DNA from: Dasypus novemcinctus
Lineage: Eukaryota > Chordata > Mammalia > Cingulata > Dasypodidae
Assembly: GCF_030445035.2 (NCBI RefSeq)
Contig: NC_080701.1
Span: forward strand, 15,032,739 to 15,096,738
Direction: 5' to 3'
Length of the DNA stretch: 64,000 nt
Every line of letters starts with the position of its first letter. Position 1 is the stretch's first letter. Positions 13,213 to 25,634 of the stretch are shown piece after piece. Under the pieces are notes generated by a model, which searched no databases, had not been told where the DNA came from, and worked only from the letters and a program-made list of their open reading frames with translations. A program made the translations under genes and the position numbers.

Positions 13213-13400
13213 GTTCTAGAATTTTCTTGTTTGTTTTTTGTTGTCTATTATTGAAATAATGAAAATCCCCTAATAATGATTGAAGCTATGAATGCACAAG
13301 TATGTGATTATACCAAATACCATTGATTGTAAATTTTGGATGAACCATACGCTTTAATAATATGTATCAATAAGATTGATTTGTTTAAAAAAATGTACAC
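13213..13400 (+). repeat. L1 3' end segment
   Basis: About 180 bases with ATTGAAATAATGAAAAT, ATACCAAATACCATTGATTGTA and an ATCAATAAGATTGATTTG(A-rich) end match the terminal segment of an old L1 family. A second copy lies at 38,428-38,598. Here it joins ORF2 sequence on the left and a new ORF1 segment on the right, so the original L1 lost its middle or a separate 3' end was inserted. Confidence 0.8.
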
Positions 13401-14140
13401 TGAGCAACAAAAGAGTACAAGAAAACAGAGAAACAGGAAATGATGGCCCATCCAAAGGAAGAGAATAAAAATCCAGAAAACACCAATGAAGAATTTCAGA
13501 CTGTGGACATACTGGACAAAGGCTTTAAAAGAAGTCATCTTCAGTATGAACAGGGAGATAAAGGTAAATACAGAGAAAGAACTAAAGGGTATCAGGAAAA
13601 CAATGCATGAACAATATAAGAATCTCAATAAAGAGATAGAAATTTCAAAAAGGAACCAAACAGAACTACTGGAGTTAAAGATCACAATAGCTGAAATGAA
13701 AATTTTCCAGGAGGGTTTCAACAGCAGATTGGAGTTTGACAGAGGCAAAAATCAGTGAACTCTAAGACAAGACAATTGAAATGAGTCAGGCTGAGAAGAA
13801 AAAAGAAAAAAGAATTATAAAAAGTGAAAATAGCGTAAGAGAGCTCTGAGACACCATCAAGAGTACCAATATATGCCCTCTGGGGATCCAGAAGGAGAAG
13901 AGAGAAAAGAGCAGAAGGAAATTCAAAGAAATAATGAGAGAAAACTTACCAAACTTAGCAAAAAAGTTGAATATGCACATCCAAGAAGCCCAGAGAATAC
14001 CAAACAGGGTAAACTTGAAGAATATGCCCTCGTCATATAGTTATCAAACAACTGAATGTGAAAGACAAGTAGAGAGTTGTGAAAGCTGCAAGAGAAAATC
14101 AACAGTTATATACAAGGCAGTTCAGTTAACTTTCAGCTTG
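13401..14140 (+). mobile_element. Second L1 ORF1 fragment (decayed)
   Basis: The left half encodes a coiled-coil rich in K, E, N and I (13,486-13,758). Next come an L1 ORF1-like linker (MRENLPNLAKKLNMHIQEAQ, then RIPNRVN) and remnants resembling KAARE...TVIYKA. This repeats the ORF1 region seen at 10.8-12.0 kb in the same orientation but with much sequence difference, so it is a separate insertion or family. Confidence 0.75.
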
Positions 14141-14269
14141 CCATAATCCTGCCAATATTTTGAAGTGTTTTGGGGCCACAGGGACCCAAGTCCGCAGCTT
14201 CCAGCACCAATTAGTTAATCTTGCTCTGACCCAGATCATAGGCCGTAGCCCCAGTTGACCAGCAATTTA
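14141..14269. other. Short gap between L1 fragment and GAPDH pseudogene
   Basis: No identifiable feature. The pseudogene's 3' boundary is gradual, so some of this may be its eroded end. Confidence 0.4.
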
Positions 14270-15466
<1,197 letters not shown>

Positions 15467-16494
15467 TTAGTAAACCCACTTTGTTTCAAGGACTCTACTT
15501 TGGGCCAAAAAAACACAAAAAACAAAAACAGAAATGAACCTGGCAGTTTTTTAACTCAAAATTCTTACCCTACAGTGGGAGAGAGAGAAAAAACATGTTA
15601 ATGGTAGCATACTGAAGGAAGCATATGGCATACTAGAGATTTGATCCAGGAACTGAGTATTTAAAGAAGAGCTGGAGTTTGGGTTGAGGAGAGGCAGTTG
15701 GTAGAGTTGGGGTAGAGGGGATGGTGATAGGGCATGTGTCCAATCCAAATGTTCTAGGATGGCAGCAGTCTAAGGTTTGTGGGTGGAAGTGTGCAAAAAA
15801 AAAAAGACTGAAATGGTAGCTTGAGGCCCATCTATGAAAGCCTTTGGATGGAACATTTTGGTGGCTAGTTGCTTCTTGGTGACATTAAAGACCCAAAAGA
15901 GACATTGAAGTTGTTTAATTATGATATTTACAAAGTCCTAGCAGGTCAATGGGTGGGGAAGGGGAGTTAATATTTTTAGAGCTCTTGATCCTTTCTTTTA
16001 TTTTCCTTTCATTCAGATCCTATCATTATTGTCAGAGGGAAGAAATGTAGCACGGTCTATGAGAGTCCTTGTGTTTTTGTTTTTTATTTTTTTCTCCTCA
16101 ATCTTAAGCCTCTGAAGAGAGAGAGATTCCTAACTGTTAGGAAAAATTGTCTTAGCCAGAAACAGCAGGAAGAACATAGCTGTCCCAAACTTTTAAAAAA
16201 GAAAAAAAGACTCCAGTGGGATCTAGAAAAAGGAGAAGAAAGAGAAATGTTTATAAGTACCTTACCTGGAGCGAGAAAGGGAAAAAGAACATCTGAACGC
16301 TACTTCTTGGGGAGTGCTGCTAGGAGACACCAAGAATCCTAAAAGTTGGAGGACCCTAAGAAAAGGGAGCTTCACCTCTGTCCCTGCATGTTCCATGGCA
16401 GGAGGGGTGTGGGTTGAGGGGATGTGGGATGGAGTGAAGAAAGAGATAATTCCAGAGAAGAAATAACTGAGTTTATGTTAAGGCCATTGGTTTC
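15467..16494. other. Non-coding spacer
   Basis: Purine-rich spacer between the GAPDH pseudogene and an L1 3' segment. It contains short A-runs (about 15,796 and 16,195). I recognise no gene or repeat family. Confidence 0.5.
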
Positions 16495-16993
16495 ATTGAT
16501 AGCCACAATGCAAGCTTCCTACACTCAGAATGTGGACCATATTCCTAAGGAAGTTGAATGTAGACTTGCCATGTGACCTGGCAATACCACTACTGGGTAT
16601 GTACCCAAAACAACTGAGAGCAGTGACATGAACAGACATCTGCACATTGACGCTCATCGTGGCATTATTCACAATTGCCAGAAGTTGGAAACAGCCTACG
16701 GGTCCATCAACTGGATAAAGAAACTGTGGTGTACACACATGATGGAATATTATGCAGCAGTAAGAGGAAATGAAGTCGTGAAGCATATGACAACATGGAT
16801 GAACCTGGGACATTAAGTGGAGTAAAGCAAGCCAGACACAAAAGGACAAATACAGTATGATTGCACTATTATGGACTAAAAATATTGTGCAAATTCATGG
16901 AGTTAATAATTAGAATATAGGTCACCAGAAAATAGAATGAGGGTAGAGAATGGAAAGCTGAGGGTTAATCTGTGCAGAATTGGTAAAATGGTA
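16495..16993 (+). mobile_element. L1 3' segment (end of ORF2 and beyond)
   Basis: The text follows the conserved end of L1 ORF2: a GACCTGGCAATACCACTACT stretch, then GTATGTACCCAAA, TATTCACAATTGCCAGAAGT, and ATGGAATATTATGCAGCAGT. Frame breaks show decay. It is cut at 16,994 by an antisense LTR. Confidence 0.88.
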
Positions 16994-17676
16994 TGTATTA
17001 GTGAGCCAAAGGGGTGCTGATGCAAAATACCAAAAGCCTGCTGGCTTTTATAAAGGGTATTTATCTGGGGTAGGAACTTACAGATACCAGGGCATGAAGC
17101 ATACGTTACTTCCCTCACCAAAGTCTATTTCCACATGTTGGAGCAAGATGGCTGAAGACACCTGCCAGGGTTCAGGCTTCCAGGGTTCCTCTCTTCCCAG
17201 TTCTTACTTCTCTCTGGGCTCAGGTCCTCTGTTTTCTCCACAAGGTCATCTGTAGACTGTGAGGCTCTCTAGGCTTTGCCTCTCTCCACAAGGTCAGCTA
17301 TAGACCATCAGGTGAAGGGCTTTGTCTCTTTCCCTGGGGTTTCTGCCTTCTCTAAGGAGCCATCTCTATTCCTCTGTGTTCTTCTCCTGGCTCAGGTCCT
17401 CTCTTCCCTGGGCTTGCTTCTCTTTCCTCTGTGTGCTGACTTCCTGGGGCTCCAGCTCAAGACTCCAGCATCAAACTCCAACATCAAAAACCTCCACCTC
17501 TGTCCTTCGCCTTGCCTTTTATCTGTGAATCCCCACCCCCTGATGGATGGGGACTCAAGACCCTATCCATGTGGCCCAATCAAAGCCCTCATCATAGTCA
17601 CCCCCAGGTACAGACCAGTTTGCAAACATAAGCCAATATCTATTTTTGGAATTCATAACTATATCAAACTGCTACA
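16994..17676 (-). mobile_element. Solo LTR, MaLR (ERVL-related) type
   Basis: On the minus strand the element begins TGTAGCAGTTTGATAT and ends CTCACTAATACA, giving the TG...CA ends of an LTR. The interior has a repetitive CT-rich zone on the + strand (17,190-17,480) with TCTCTTTCC- and TCCTCTGTG-like repeats. Flanking 5-mers TGGTA (16,989-16,993) and GGGTA (17,677-17,681) match at four of five positions, as expected for an old 5-bp duplication. No internal retroviral genes are attached. The family assignment is from resemblance to mammalian MaLR LTRs. Confidence 0.7.
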
Positions 17677-17935
17677 GGGTATAAAAGAAAAATGTTGCCC
17701 AGAAGCACCGGGTGCCACAACACCCAAGGAGCCTTGCAGGCTGAGCCAAGACAAGGCCCGTCTCAGCATCAGTGAGGATGGTGATTTCACGACCACCACG
17801 GGCTTCCCTCAGGCTGCTTCTGACCCATCCACCTGCTCTCCTGGAACAAATTTCTGGGGAGAGGATCCTAAAAAGAACATTAATTTTCTCACTATCCCAT
17901 AGAAGAGGGGCTTGAAGTCAACTTTGAAAAAATAA
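17677..17935. other. Unassigned GC-moderate segment
   Basis: About 220 bases to the right of the LTR stay open in one frame (a peptide containing LSISEDGDFTTTTGFPQAAS) and differ in composition from their surroundings. I do not recognise it. It could be a scrap of a processed transcript or chance. Confidence 0.35.
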
Positions 17936-17972
17936 GGTTTTATATATATATATAAATATATATATATTTTTT
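17936..17972. repeat. AT dinucleotide-rich microsatellite
   Basis: Interrupted (TA)n runs with an AAAT break, followed by a T-run. Confidence 0.9.
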
Positions 17973-18088
17973 TAACATTCAAATTATGGACTGAAATTTT
18001 TACCTGCTAAATCAGATCAGATGGAAACTCTTTCCATTCACAGAGCACTCAAACATACCTGTTCAAACAATTACAAAAAACATACATC

Positions 18089-18463
18089 AGGGAAACGGAC
18101 TTGGCCCAGTGGTTAGGGCGTACGTCTACCACATGGGAGGTCCGCGGTTCAAACCCCGGGCCTCCTTGACCCATGTGGAGCTGGCCCATGTGCAGTGCTG
18201 ATGCGCACAAGGAGTGCCCTGCCACGCAGGGGTGTCCCCGCGTAGGGGAGCCCCACGCGCAAGGAGTGCGCCCCGTAAGGAGAGCCGCCCAGCATGAAAG
18301 AAAGTGCAGCCTGCCCAAGAATGGTGCTGCACACACTTCCCGTGCCGCTGATGACAACAGAAGCGGACAAAGAAACAAGACGCAGCAAACAGACACAGAG
18401 AACAGACAACTGGGGGAGGGGGGGGGAATTAAATAAATAAATAAATAAATAAACTTAAAAAAA
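18089..18463 (+). repeat. DAS-type SINE, long-body form (well preserved)
   Basis: The head at 18,091-18,170 has an A-box-like TGGCCCAGTGGTTAGG and a B-box-like GGTTCAAACCCCGG. The GC-rich body has GTGCCCTGCCACGCAGGGGT and CGCGCAAGGAGTGCGCC. The 3' part has ACACAGAGAACAGACAACTG, a G-run and (AAAT)n. Flanking copies of ATACATCAG (18,082-18,090 and 18,464-18,472) are the target-site duplication. This is the best reference copy of the subtype in the window. Confidence 0.95.
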
Positions 18464-18472
18464 ATACATCAG

Positions 18473-19655
18473 ATTTTTATCAGTAAATACATCAGCACGC
18501 AAAGTTACATGACCATTCTTCTTTCTCAATACGCACATGCATAGATACACACATGCCTTTGCATATAATTGTGTGGGATATAGAGATGCCTTAGAAACAT
18601 GCACATCTTGTATAGGTGAGCATTGCTAATAGCCCTGAAGTTTTATTCAGAAACCCATTCCTTCTTTAGTATTTTGGAAGTATTGCATTTTTAAAAAATG
18701 AGCTCACTATTTCTGAGCTCATCGGAGATACTTATCAATTACCTACTTTTAAGCAGTGCTCTTTGCCCTGATTATACACCGGTGTTTTATACTGAAAGCA
18801 AAAGAAGTAGAGGTAGGTAGATGATCTTAAGCCGCCTAGATTGCCTTTGGATAATTTTTAAAAGTGTGTACAAACTTTGTTTTGCCAGTTGAGTTGCAGT
18901 GGTTTGCCTTTGGGTCAGGCAAGCATGCTCATGGACAAAACAGGCAGGAATCTCAAATGAGGTAAGATTCTGGGAACGCTAAGGCTCATGCAGGTGACAG
19001 GTGTGCATCAGAGGAAATCTTAGCAGAGATCAGTAGATGACTAGACAGCAGGTGAGGAACCAGCAGCTGTGATCCCGCAGGTAGCGAGTAGAATCCCTGG
19101 AGGCTGAGAGGGATGGCTCCTCATACTAGATTAAAGGCACAGAGCCTGGACCAGTGTGGTGGAGCAGGGTGGAAGCTCAGGTCTGCTCTGGCATTGTGTG
19201 GGTCTCACTATCACCCAGCCTATGGAGAATAGTCAGCTGCCCCAGTTCCTCATTCAAAAGGGAGGAGTAAGGAGAAGATGGGTGGGAGAGAGGGAGGCAA
19301 TGCAATATGTGGGAGGACGGGGAGTGGCGAAAACTACCGAGGAACCAGATGGAAAGGTATTTCCATTTAGACGCTAATACAAGCATGTGTATTTGGTGAA
19401 TGTAGATAGGGAATAAAAATAATTTGAATTACTTCAAAAATTATGCCTGCTTTTCCAAAGGTTGGATGAAGTCCTAATAATTGAACAAGTTGGCAGTACT
19501 AATGATCTATTAAATTAAATTTGACATTGGGATAACAGGATGGTAAAAACAAACATACAGCTTTATGATCACAAGCATTTCCTTCAGCGGCTATTATTTC
19601 TTATAGATTTTTATGACTATTTACACTTTCATTTACATTTCAAAAGGATCTGATG
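18473..19655. other. Non-coding, nothing recognised
   Basis: AT-moderate DNA without convincing coding, RNA or repeat signals. Short frames near 19,156-19,386 on both strands overlap each other and look accidental. Confidence 0.5.
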
Positions 19656-19880
19656 ATAACAGCTAATATTTATCGTATGCCAGACATTCTTCTAAGTGTC
19701 TTTATCTCATTTACTCCACAAAATGACTTTATATGGCATGTACTTTTATTAGTGCCCTTTTATGCATGGTGAGAATGGAGCACAGGAAAGCTATGTAACT
19801 TGTTCAGGAACATCCAGCTAGGAAGTTGCAGAGCCAGGATTGGAAGGCATGCAGTTTGATTTCAGCATCTACACTCTTTG
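19656..19880 (-). repeat. MIR SINE, near full length
   Basis: The + strand shows the reversed MIR order: AACAGCTAATATTTAT, TGCCAGACATTCTTCTAAG, a poorly kept ATTTTACAG-like core, then AAGCTATGTAACTTGTTCAG and CCAGCTAGGAAGTTGCAGAG. This is a mammal-wide tRNA-derived SINE relic. Confidence 0.85.
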
Positions 19881-20062
19881 AATCCAGGACCTCATATGTG
19901 GGAAGCCGGCGCTCAACCACGGAGCCACATCAGCTACCCTGAGTTGTTTTTTTCATTTGTTTGCTTATTTGTTTTTTTGTTTTTAGGAGGCACCAGGAAC
20001 TGAACCTGGGACCTCCCGTGTGGGAAGCAGTGCTCAACAGCTTGAGCCACATCTGCTCCCAC
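19881..20062 (-). repeat. DAS-related SINE, short dimer
   Basis: Two minus-strand tRNA-like heads (19,882-19,937 and 19,985-20,060) are separated by a T-rich linker (GTTTGCTTATTTGTTTTTTTG). Both keep the reverse complement of the B-box (GAACCTGGGACCTCC) and GAGCCACATC ends. Confidence 0.88.
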
Positions 20063-22589
20063 TCCTACATCTTAAGCCCAATATTGTTGCCCCCCAGCTG
20101 AGATGGCTGCTTCTGCATGGGAGATTAGTAGGATGCATTACTAGCAGGAAATTTGCACACATCCCCTGCCCCATTTTTTTAAAGTCATGTGTTGTTTGAA
20201 TTTGTTTATGATAAGCATGCATCTGTTTTAGAATTTCAAAACATGAAAAAAGAACATTTTAAAACCAACATTCTCTTAAAAATAGGATTGGGTTATCTGT
20301 TGTGATATCAAGTTGGTTTAGTTTTTTGTTTGTTTTTATTTGAAGAAGATCCAAATGAAGGCAAATACATGTGAAAACTTGAGACACTAAAATTGAGATC
20401 TTTCTCTTAAAGCAGGAGTATTTTTAAGGCCATTTTAATTAGATTAGGATAGAGTCAGGTCATGGTCAACTATGTAAAATACCATGTATTCCACATGGTA
20501 AGCTATATAAAAGAGTTTAGATACATCTTTGTATTGCTTAGCTTGCTGAAACTGAGATACATACCCACATATACATATGCATACATATACATATGTTTTA
20601 ATCTTTTTCATGGTTTCTTTTTATTTGATCTTCTCGACATGTTTAAGCAAATGACACCTTTCCAAAAAGGGGCAAAAGAATTTGGGGATGTGAGGCAGGC
20701 TGACAAAGAGGAAATATATCCTGTCTGAGCAAGCAAGAAAAAGGGAAGGAGAGTAAAAGTTCTTGCAACATTTAGCTCTTCAGAATTAAAAAAAAAAGGT
20801 ATCTGTCTTTCTCCAACAGCAGCTTATTTGTTACTTTAAATAAAAGGCCCAGAGAGCATGGAATCATACCTATTATAGAAGTGCTATAATTTCTAAAATA
20901 GGTATTACAGAAATACCTATTATAGGGATTCAGTATCTGTCAAAGGGGAGCAATAGGCCTGTGAAATCAGTGGAATACATTACATGATCTGTAAACCTTT
21001 CTGGTCTTACCTTACAATGATTCTCTAGGTTTGATCTATGGATACTCAGGTCAAACCAAAAGTATCACTGGACACCAAAAAGGCTGAATAGTTTATGAGG
21101 ATAATTTGAAAAAACACAAAACTCTTCCATGCATATCATTGAATTTCTGGGTAAGAAAGCAAAAAAGTGTGTGATAGGGTACACAGTCTAGTTGATCTTT
21201 GACAGTAAGAATGTACCATTTCAAATCAAACTATATGGACAAAGAAACTTTTGGTTATGCTATTTTACTATTTCCATCAAATTTTATTTCCTCATAAAGA
21301 AGAGACCACCTAAATGGGATTGGGAAGAGCCAATTAGTGAGTAAAATGCTCTAGAAGTATTTTAATACCCCTCAAGGACCAATTATGACCTGAAGATGTT
21401 GTTGTACTGATTAGCAATACTAATTGAAATTTTTTTCTAACAAGTTCATAACCTACGTATACTTTCCAGCTGTATGTTGTAGCTCTCAGGGATTGGCAAG
21501 ACTGAATCAGAATACCTCTTTGCCAAGACTTGTCTGCAAATTCTTAACCTTTTTTTGTTTGCCAAGAACAAAGAAAAATTGTTGTAAACTTAGCTGCTGT
21601 TGTAACATATGAACAGTCTTTTCTGAAAATGCAAATGAGACAAACAAGAAATTGTTACATCACTTGCAGCATGCAGCTGACATTTGGTTTCTGGTACTAT
21701 ATGTATGTATTTCTTTCATACCTTACTTGATACATTTTATAGTGCTTTACAATTTTCAAAGCACTTGCATATGTGGAATATCATTTGATCTTTTTTGAGA
21801 TCCACTGTTTTCAATATACTTCATGTTTCAAAAATTTTGATTCTTAAAGTTTTATGGTGCATACAATACACAACAAATGTTTTGATTATTGTTGTATGGA
21901 AAAATTGTATTATATCCCCAAATATAGGTTACACACATTTGGCAAAGTAAGCTGTTGTCAATTTTTATTGCCACATGAACTGGATTTTTGAATACTACCA
22001 AAAGCATCTGGGTATTTTTTAAAATGCAAAAGCATCATTTAATGTATGTTGCTTATGCCAATATACAAGATAGCCAAGTATTTTGGGTTGGATGGATTAC
22101 TACTGACAATTTGATTAGGCTTAAAAATTTGATACACTGAAATATTACTAACATTTAGGTTACTATTAAGCTCACTGCTGCAAATCAATGTGTATTTTGG
22201 GTTGTTCAGTTTCTTTACTCTGTTTTCTAAAAGTTATAAAAATACTCTGTTGGCTCAAAGTCATGCTTCATAGTTAATGGGACTCAGTGCATAAGATGGT
22301 GAGACTTAGCAGTTGTCATTATTGGGGAATGAAAAATTTATCAATTCATGGTTTTGTTTGATCAGTGATTACTGCATCCCAGTATCCCAGTGACAATGTA
22401 TTCTCCAGAGGTTTGGAAAGTGATTTGGGGAACGGGGGAGGGGGGACGGGGATAGGAGGTGGAAGGAGAAGACTATATTGAAGATCTGTGCCAAAAGAGA
22501 AATATATTAGAGTAATTCTGTAAATAAAAATGGAAAATTTTAGTCAAAATAACATAATGAAATGTGACTGAAACCTGTATTTTTGCCAT
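20063..22589. other. AT-rich non-coding stretch
   Basis: No gene or clear repeat. It contains a small inverted-repeat cluster at 20,865-20,926 and a G-rich run at 22,428-22,470. The rest is low-complexity AT-rich DNA. Confidence 0.5.
22428..22470 (+). repeat. G-rich run
   Basis: Several runs of 3-6 G separated by short spacers (GGGGGAGGGGGGACGGGG), able in principle to form a G-quadruplex. No repeat family was recognised around it. Confidence 0.7.
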
Positions 22590-22880
22590 CTGCCTGCCTA
22601 TTCCGGACTTGCTCTAGCCTGTGTAGTGAGGCCAAAGGCTAAAATGAATTCATTGTCTCCAGGCACATTGCCTTCTTTTCTTTCCTTGAATACACCAAAT
22701 TCCTTGGCATTTTCTCTGCTTGGAGTGCTCTCCCCATACTCTTTACTCTATACTTAGTAAGGCACTACTTAAGTTTTACGTTCTCCATTCAAGTTCACTT
22801 CCTTGGAGAACCCTCCTTTTGTAATAAATACCAAGTTCAGTTCTCCAGTTGGACACTCTAACAGCACCCAAGTATATAAC
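22590..22880 (+). repeat. L2 LINE 3' fragment
   Basis: The phrases TTCTCTGCTTGGAGTGCTCT, CATTCAAGTTCACTTCCTTG and GAGAACCCTCCTTTT follow the L2 3' region in order. It is ancient, heavily diverged and non-coding. Confidence 0.6.
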
Positions 22881-24214
22881 TTCCAAGTTGGGCATGTAGG
22901 TGCAGAGCTAAGGATATTTTGTATTAGATATCACATTTGAAGGGACTAAGTGGAAGAAGCATCATGAAAGTAAACAAAGGATGTGCTCAATGCATGTTTC
23001 TCTAAATCTTTATGCGGGGAGGGGTAAAGAATAGTTTTTAAAAATATTGTGTTCCTAGTGTGTGTACAGCAGCATGTCTTGCTCTGTGAAATATACACCA
23101 AGTTAGACTTACCCCCTGCTTTGTGAAGCTTGAAATCCATTTGGGGAGATAACCACAAAGAAACATCTCATCTAGACTCAGATCAGGCATAATATAATGA
23201 AATCTTCTATCATGTCACCCATATAGGGCTGACCTAGATGAGATTATTAGAAAGCTACGACAAGGTTTCTTTGACTTGTAGTACTTTCCCACAATGTTCT
23301 CTGGGTTAACACATTATATTTATGAAATTGTCCATACGATAACCAAAGTAGAAATATATTACATTTTAACACATAAACACAAATAGGTTTAAATCTTCTC
23401 CAGAAAAGATCAGATCCATGGCAGACAAACAGGGAAAGAAAATAGGGAATATCTGGAAAATGGGCTCAGAGGAAAACTGTGTAGTATAAAGGCCCCAGGT
23501 GTCAAGATATAAGGAAAAGATAAAAAGGAATAGACAGAGGCTGCTAGCACCAAATATAGATATTTTCATACTTTATGATTTTACCCTGGGCCAGCACTGG
23601 TGACTGATTTCCAAATCCTTTTCTGGACTCTTCCATTTTATTTTGATTCTTACTATCCTCAATATTCGGTGGGTATCAGAAATAGACAGAGCAAATTTAG
23701 CATATTGCCATGTCTTACTAGGATGCTTGTTAATGCCCGCCCAGGAGGCTTCCTGAAACCTCTGAGACACAGCGCAGCGTGTCTCTGAAAGCCCAGTTTC
23801 CATTCAAGATAAACGGGAAAATTCTATTTTGAAGTCCGTAAGGAATTCCATAATTCCTTGCATCAGCTAGTTCCAATTATATTGGTGACAAACTGACCTA
23901 TGGCAGAATTAGCGGTATGGAGAGGAATGAGGTCCAAGAGTTCACCATTTTCGCTGCTTCAATCCGCACTGAAATGTAACTTGTGAAAAGAGAGAGAATG
24001 ATGAAGATGTAAGATAAAGGGCTACAGAAATTCTCCTGAGCTGCCCAAGGAAGAAAGCATTTCGCGACCCTCCAAGCCCAGTGAAGGGCCTAGTTTCCCA
24101 GTGGGTATTACCATGAGGATGCAGAGAGAAAAAAATCACAGGCTGACAGATTTCATTTGACAGCCAGAATAGAGTATGGATTAGAGTGGACTTACTGATA
24201 TTCTATTCATGAAC
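22881..24214. other. Non-coding, nothing recognised
   Basis: No supported gene, RNA or repeat. Overlapping short frames occur on both strands at 23,570-23,800. Confidence 0.5.
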
Positions 24215-24632
24215 TGTTGTGATTAGTAATCGAAGAAAATGTGGCCTTGGTGTGGAGAAAGTGGCCATGGTGGCTGCTGGGGGTAGGGAGTGGAAGAGAT
24301 GTGACATGGGGGCGTTTTCAGGACTTGGAGTTGTCCAGGGTGGTACTGCAGGGACAGTTACTGGACATTGTATGTCCTCCCATGGCCCACTGGGTGGACT
24401 GTGGGAGAGTGTGGGCTATGGTGTGGACCATTGACCATGAGGTGCAGTGGTTCTCAGGGATGTATTCACCAAATGCAATGAATGTCTTATGATGATGGAG
24501 AAGGTTGTTGTTATGGGGGGAGGAGTGGGGTGAGGGGGGTGGGGGTATATTGGGACCACATTTTTTTTAATGTAACATTAAAAAATAAATACCTCATATT
24601 TTTTAATGTAACATTAAAAAAATAAATAAAGA
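24215..24632 (+). mobile_element. L1 3' UTR copy, 5' truncated
   Basis: The sequence aligns by eye with the reverse complement of 31,505-32,120: AAAGTGGCCATGGTGG, GTGTGGACCATTGACCATGA, AATGTCTTATGATGATGG, then a G-run (GGGGGGAGGAGTGGGGTGAG) and a TTTTTTAATGTAACATTAAA end. It is the terminal region of a lineage-specific L1 with no coding part. Its last ~35 bases (TTTTTTAATGTAACATTAAA plus an A-rich tail) appear twice in tandem. Confidence 0.85.
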
Positions 24633-25630
24633 CAAAAAAGAGCAAAAAAAAAAGCAAGTGCATCTATTCGTTCAAAAGGATAGCATCTGATTTGGTGCCA
24701 TAGCACGATAAAGAAATGAGAAAAAAAGCAGAAGAAATTCAACTCTAAATATATGAGTAGGATTTTGTGGCCATAGTCATTTTGCTCATAATTAAAAATC
24801 TGGTTGAGTTCACTGAGAGTATAGTCATTTTCAGGAGTATTAACTAGTAGAATTCTGATTGCAATGGACATTATTAAGAAAATCATAAGTTTCTCATACA
24901 AGCTATTTAATAATGTGGGATGATAACTAATGAGTGGCATCATAAAATTAAATTAGCAATTTGTTATTTTATTCCCTTCATGAGATTTTTTTTTATACTT
25001 TGAATTTTTTTTTCACATATGAAATATACCTACACTTCATTCTTGAAAGCATCATATATGATGTCACTACCATTTTAGGGTTAAAGTTAATATAATTTTG
25101 AAAACTAGTTAGCTCTTTGAGATTAGTAGAGGGCATTAAAGTATTGTAATGGAAGCAAGACCTGTCTGTTTAAAAAAATGTGGCATAGCTTTGTAATTGG
25201 GACTAAATTGCTCAATTGAAACTTTTACCTTAAACATTAAAAACTCACTAACTTAAAATAAATATACTTGATGGATGGTTCTTACCACAAATTAAAGGTT
25301 GCCCTTTCATTAAGCTAAATGTGTCATTTATAAACTAACTTTGGGGTGTTACCTTGTAGAAGTACATAAGTTCAGATATGATATCTATGAAAATAATCAT
25401 AATAATGAGACTTTATGTAGGATTTGAGACATTTTCGGACTTAGAAATTTACACAAACCAGATTTCCACTGGTGGATTCTAAGATAAACTAACAGTAATG
25501 TCACACGCATATTGTGTTATTTTATTTACTAAATTCTAAATTAAATTTCTGCTCTGGTGACATACAGGTCATCTAGAGCACTCTGTCAGGTAATCCAGGA
25601 AACTTCCAACACCAAATTAAAACCAAACTG
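24633..25630. other. AT-rich non-coding stretch
   Basis: No feature recognised. A 109-codon minus frame at 24,614-24,943 overlaps the L1 tail and is AT-rich chance sequence. Confidence 0.5.
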
Positions 25631-25634
25631 AGGG

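Noticed and set aside
17276-17902. 208-codon + frame
   Set aside because: Most of it lies within the antisense MaLR-type LTR, so it is not a gene. Only its last quarter remains unexplained and is listed as a finding.
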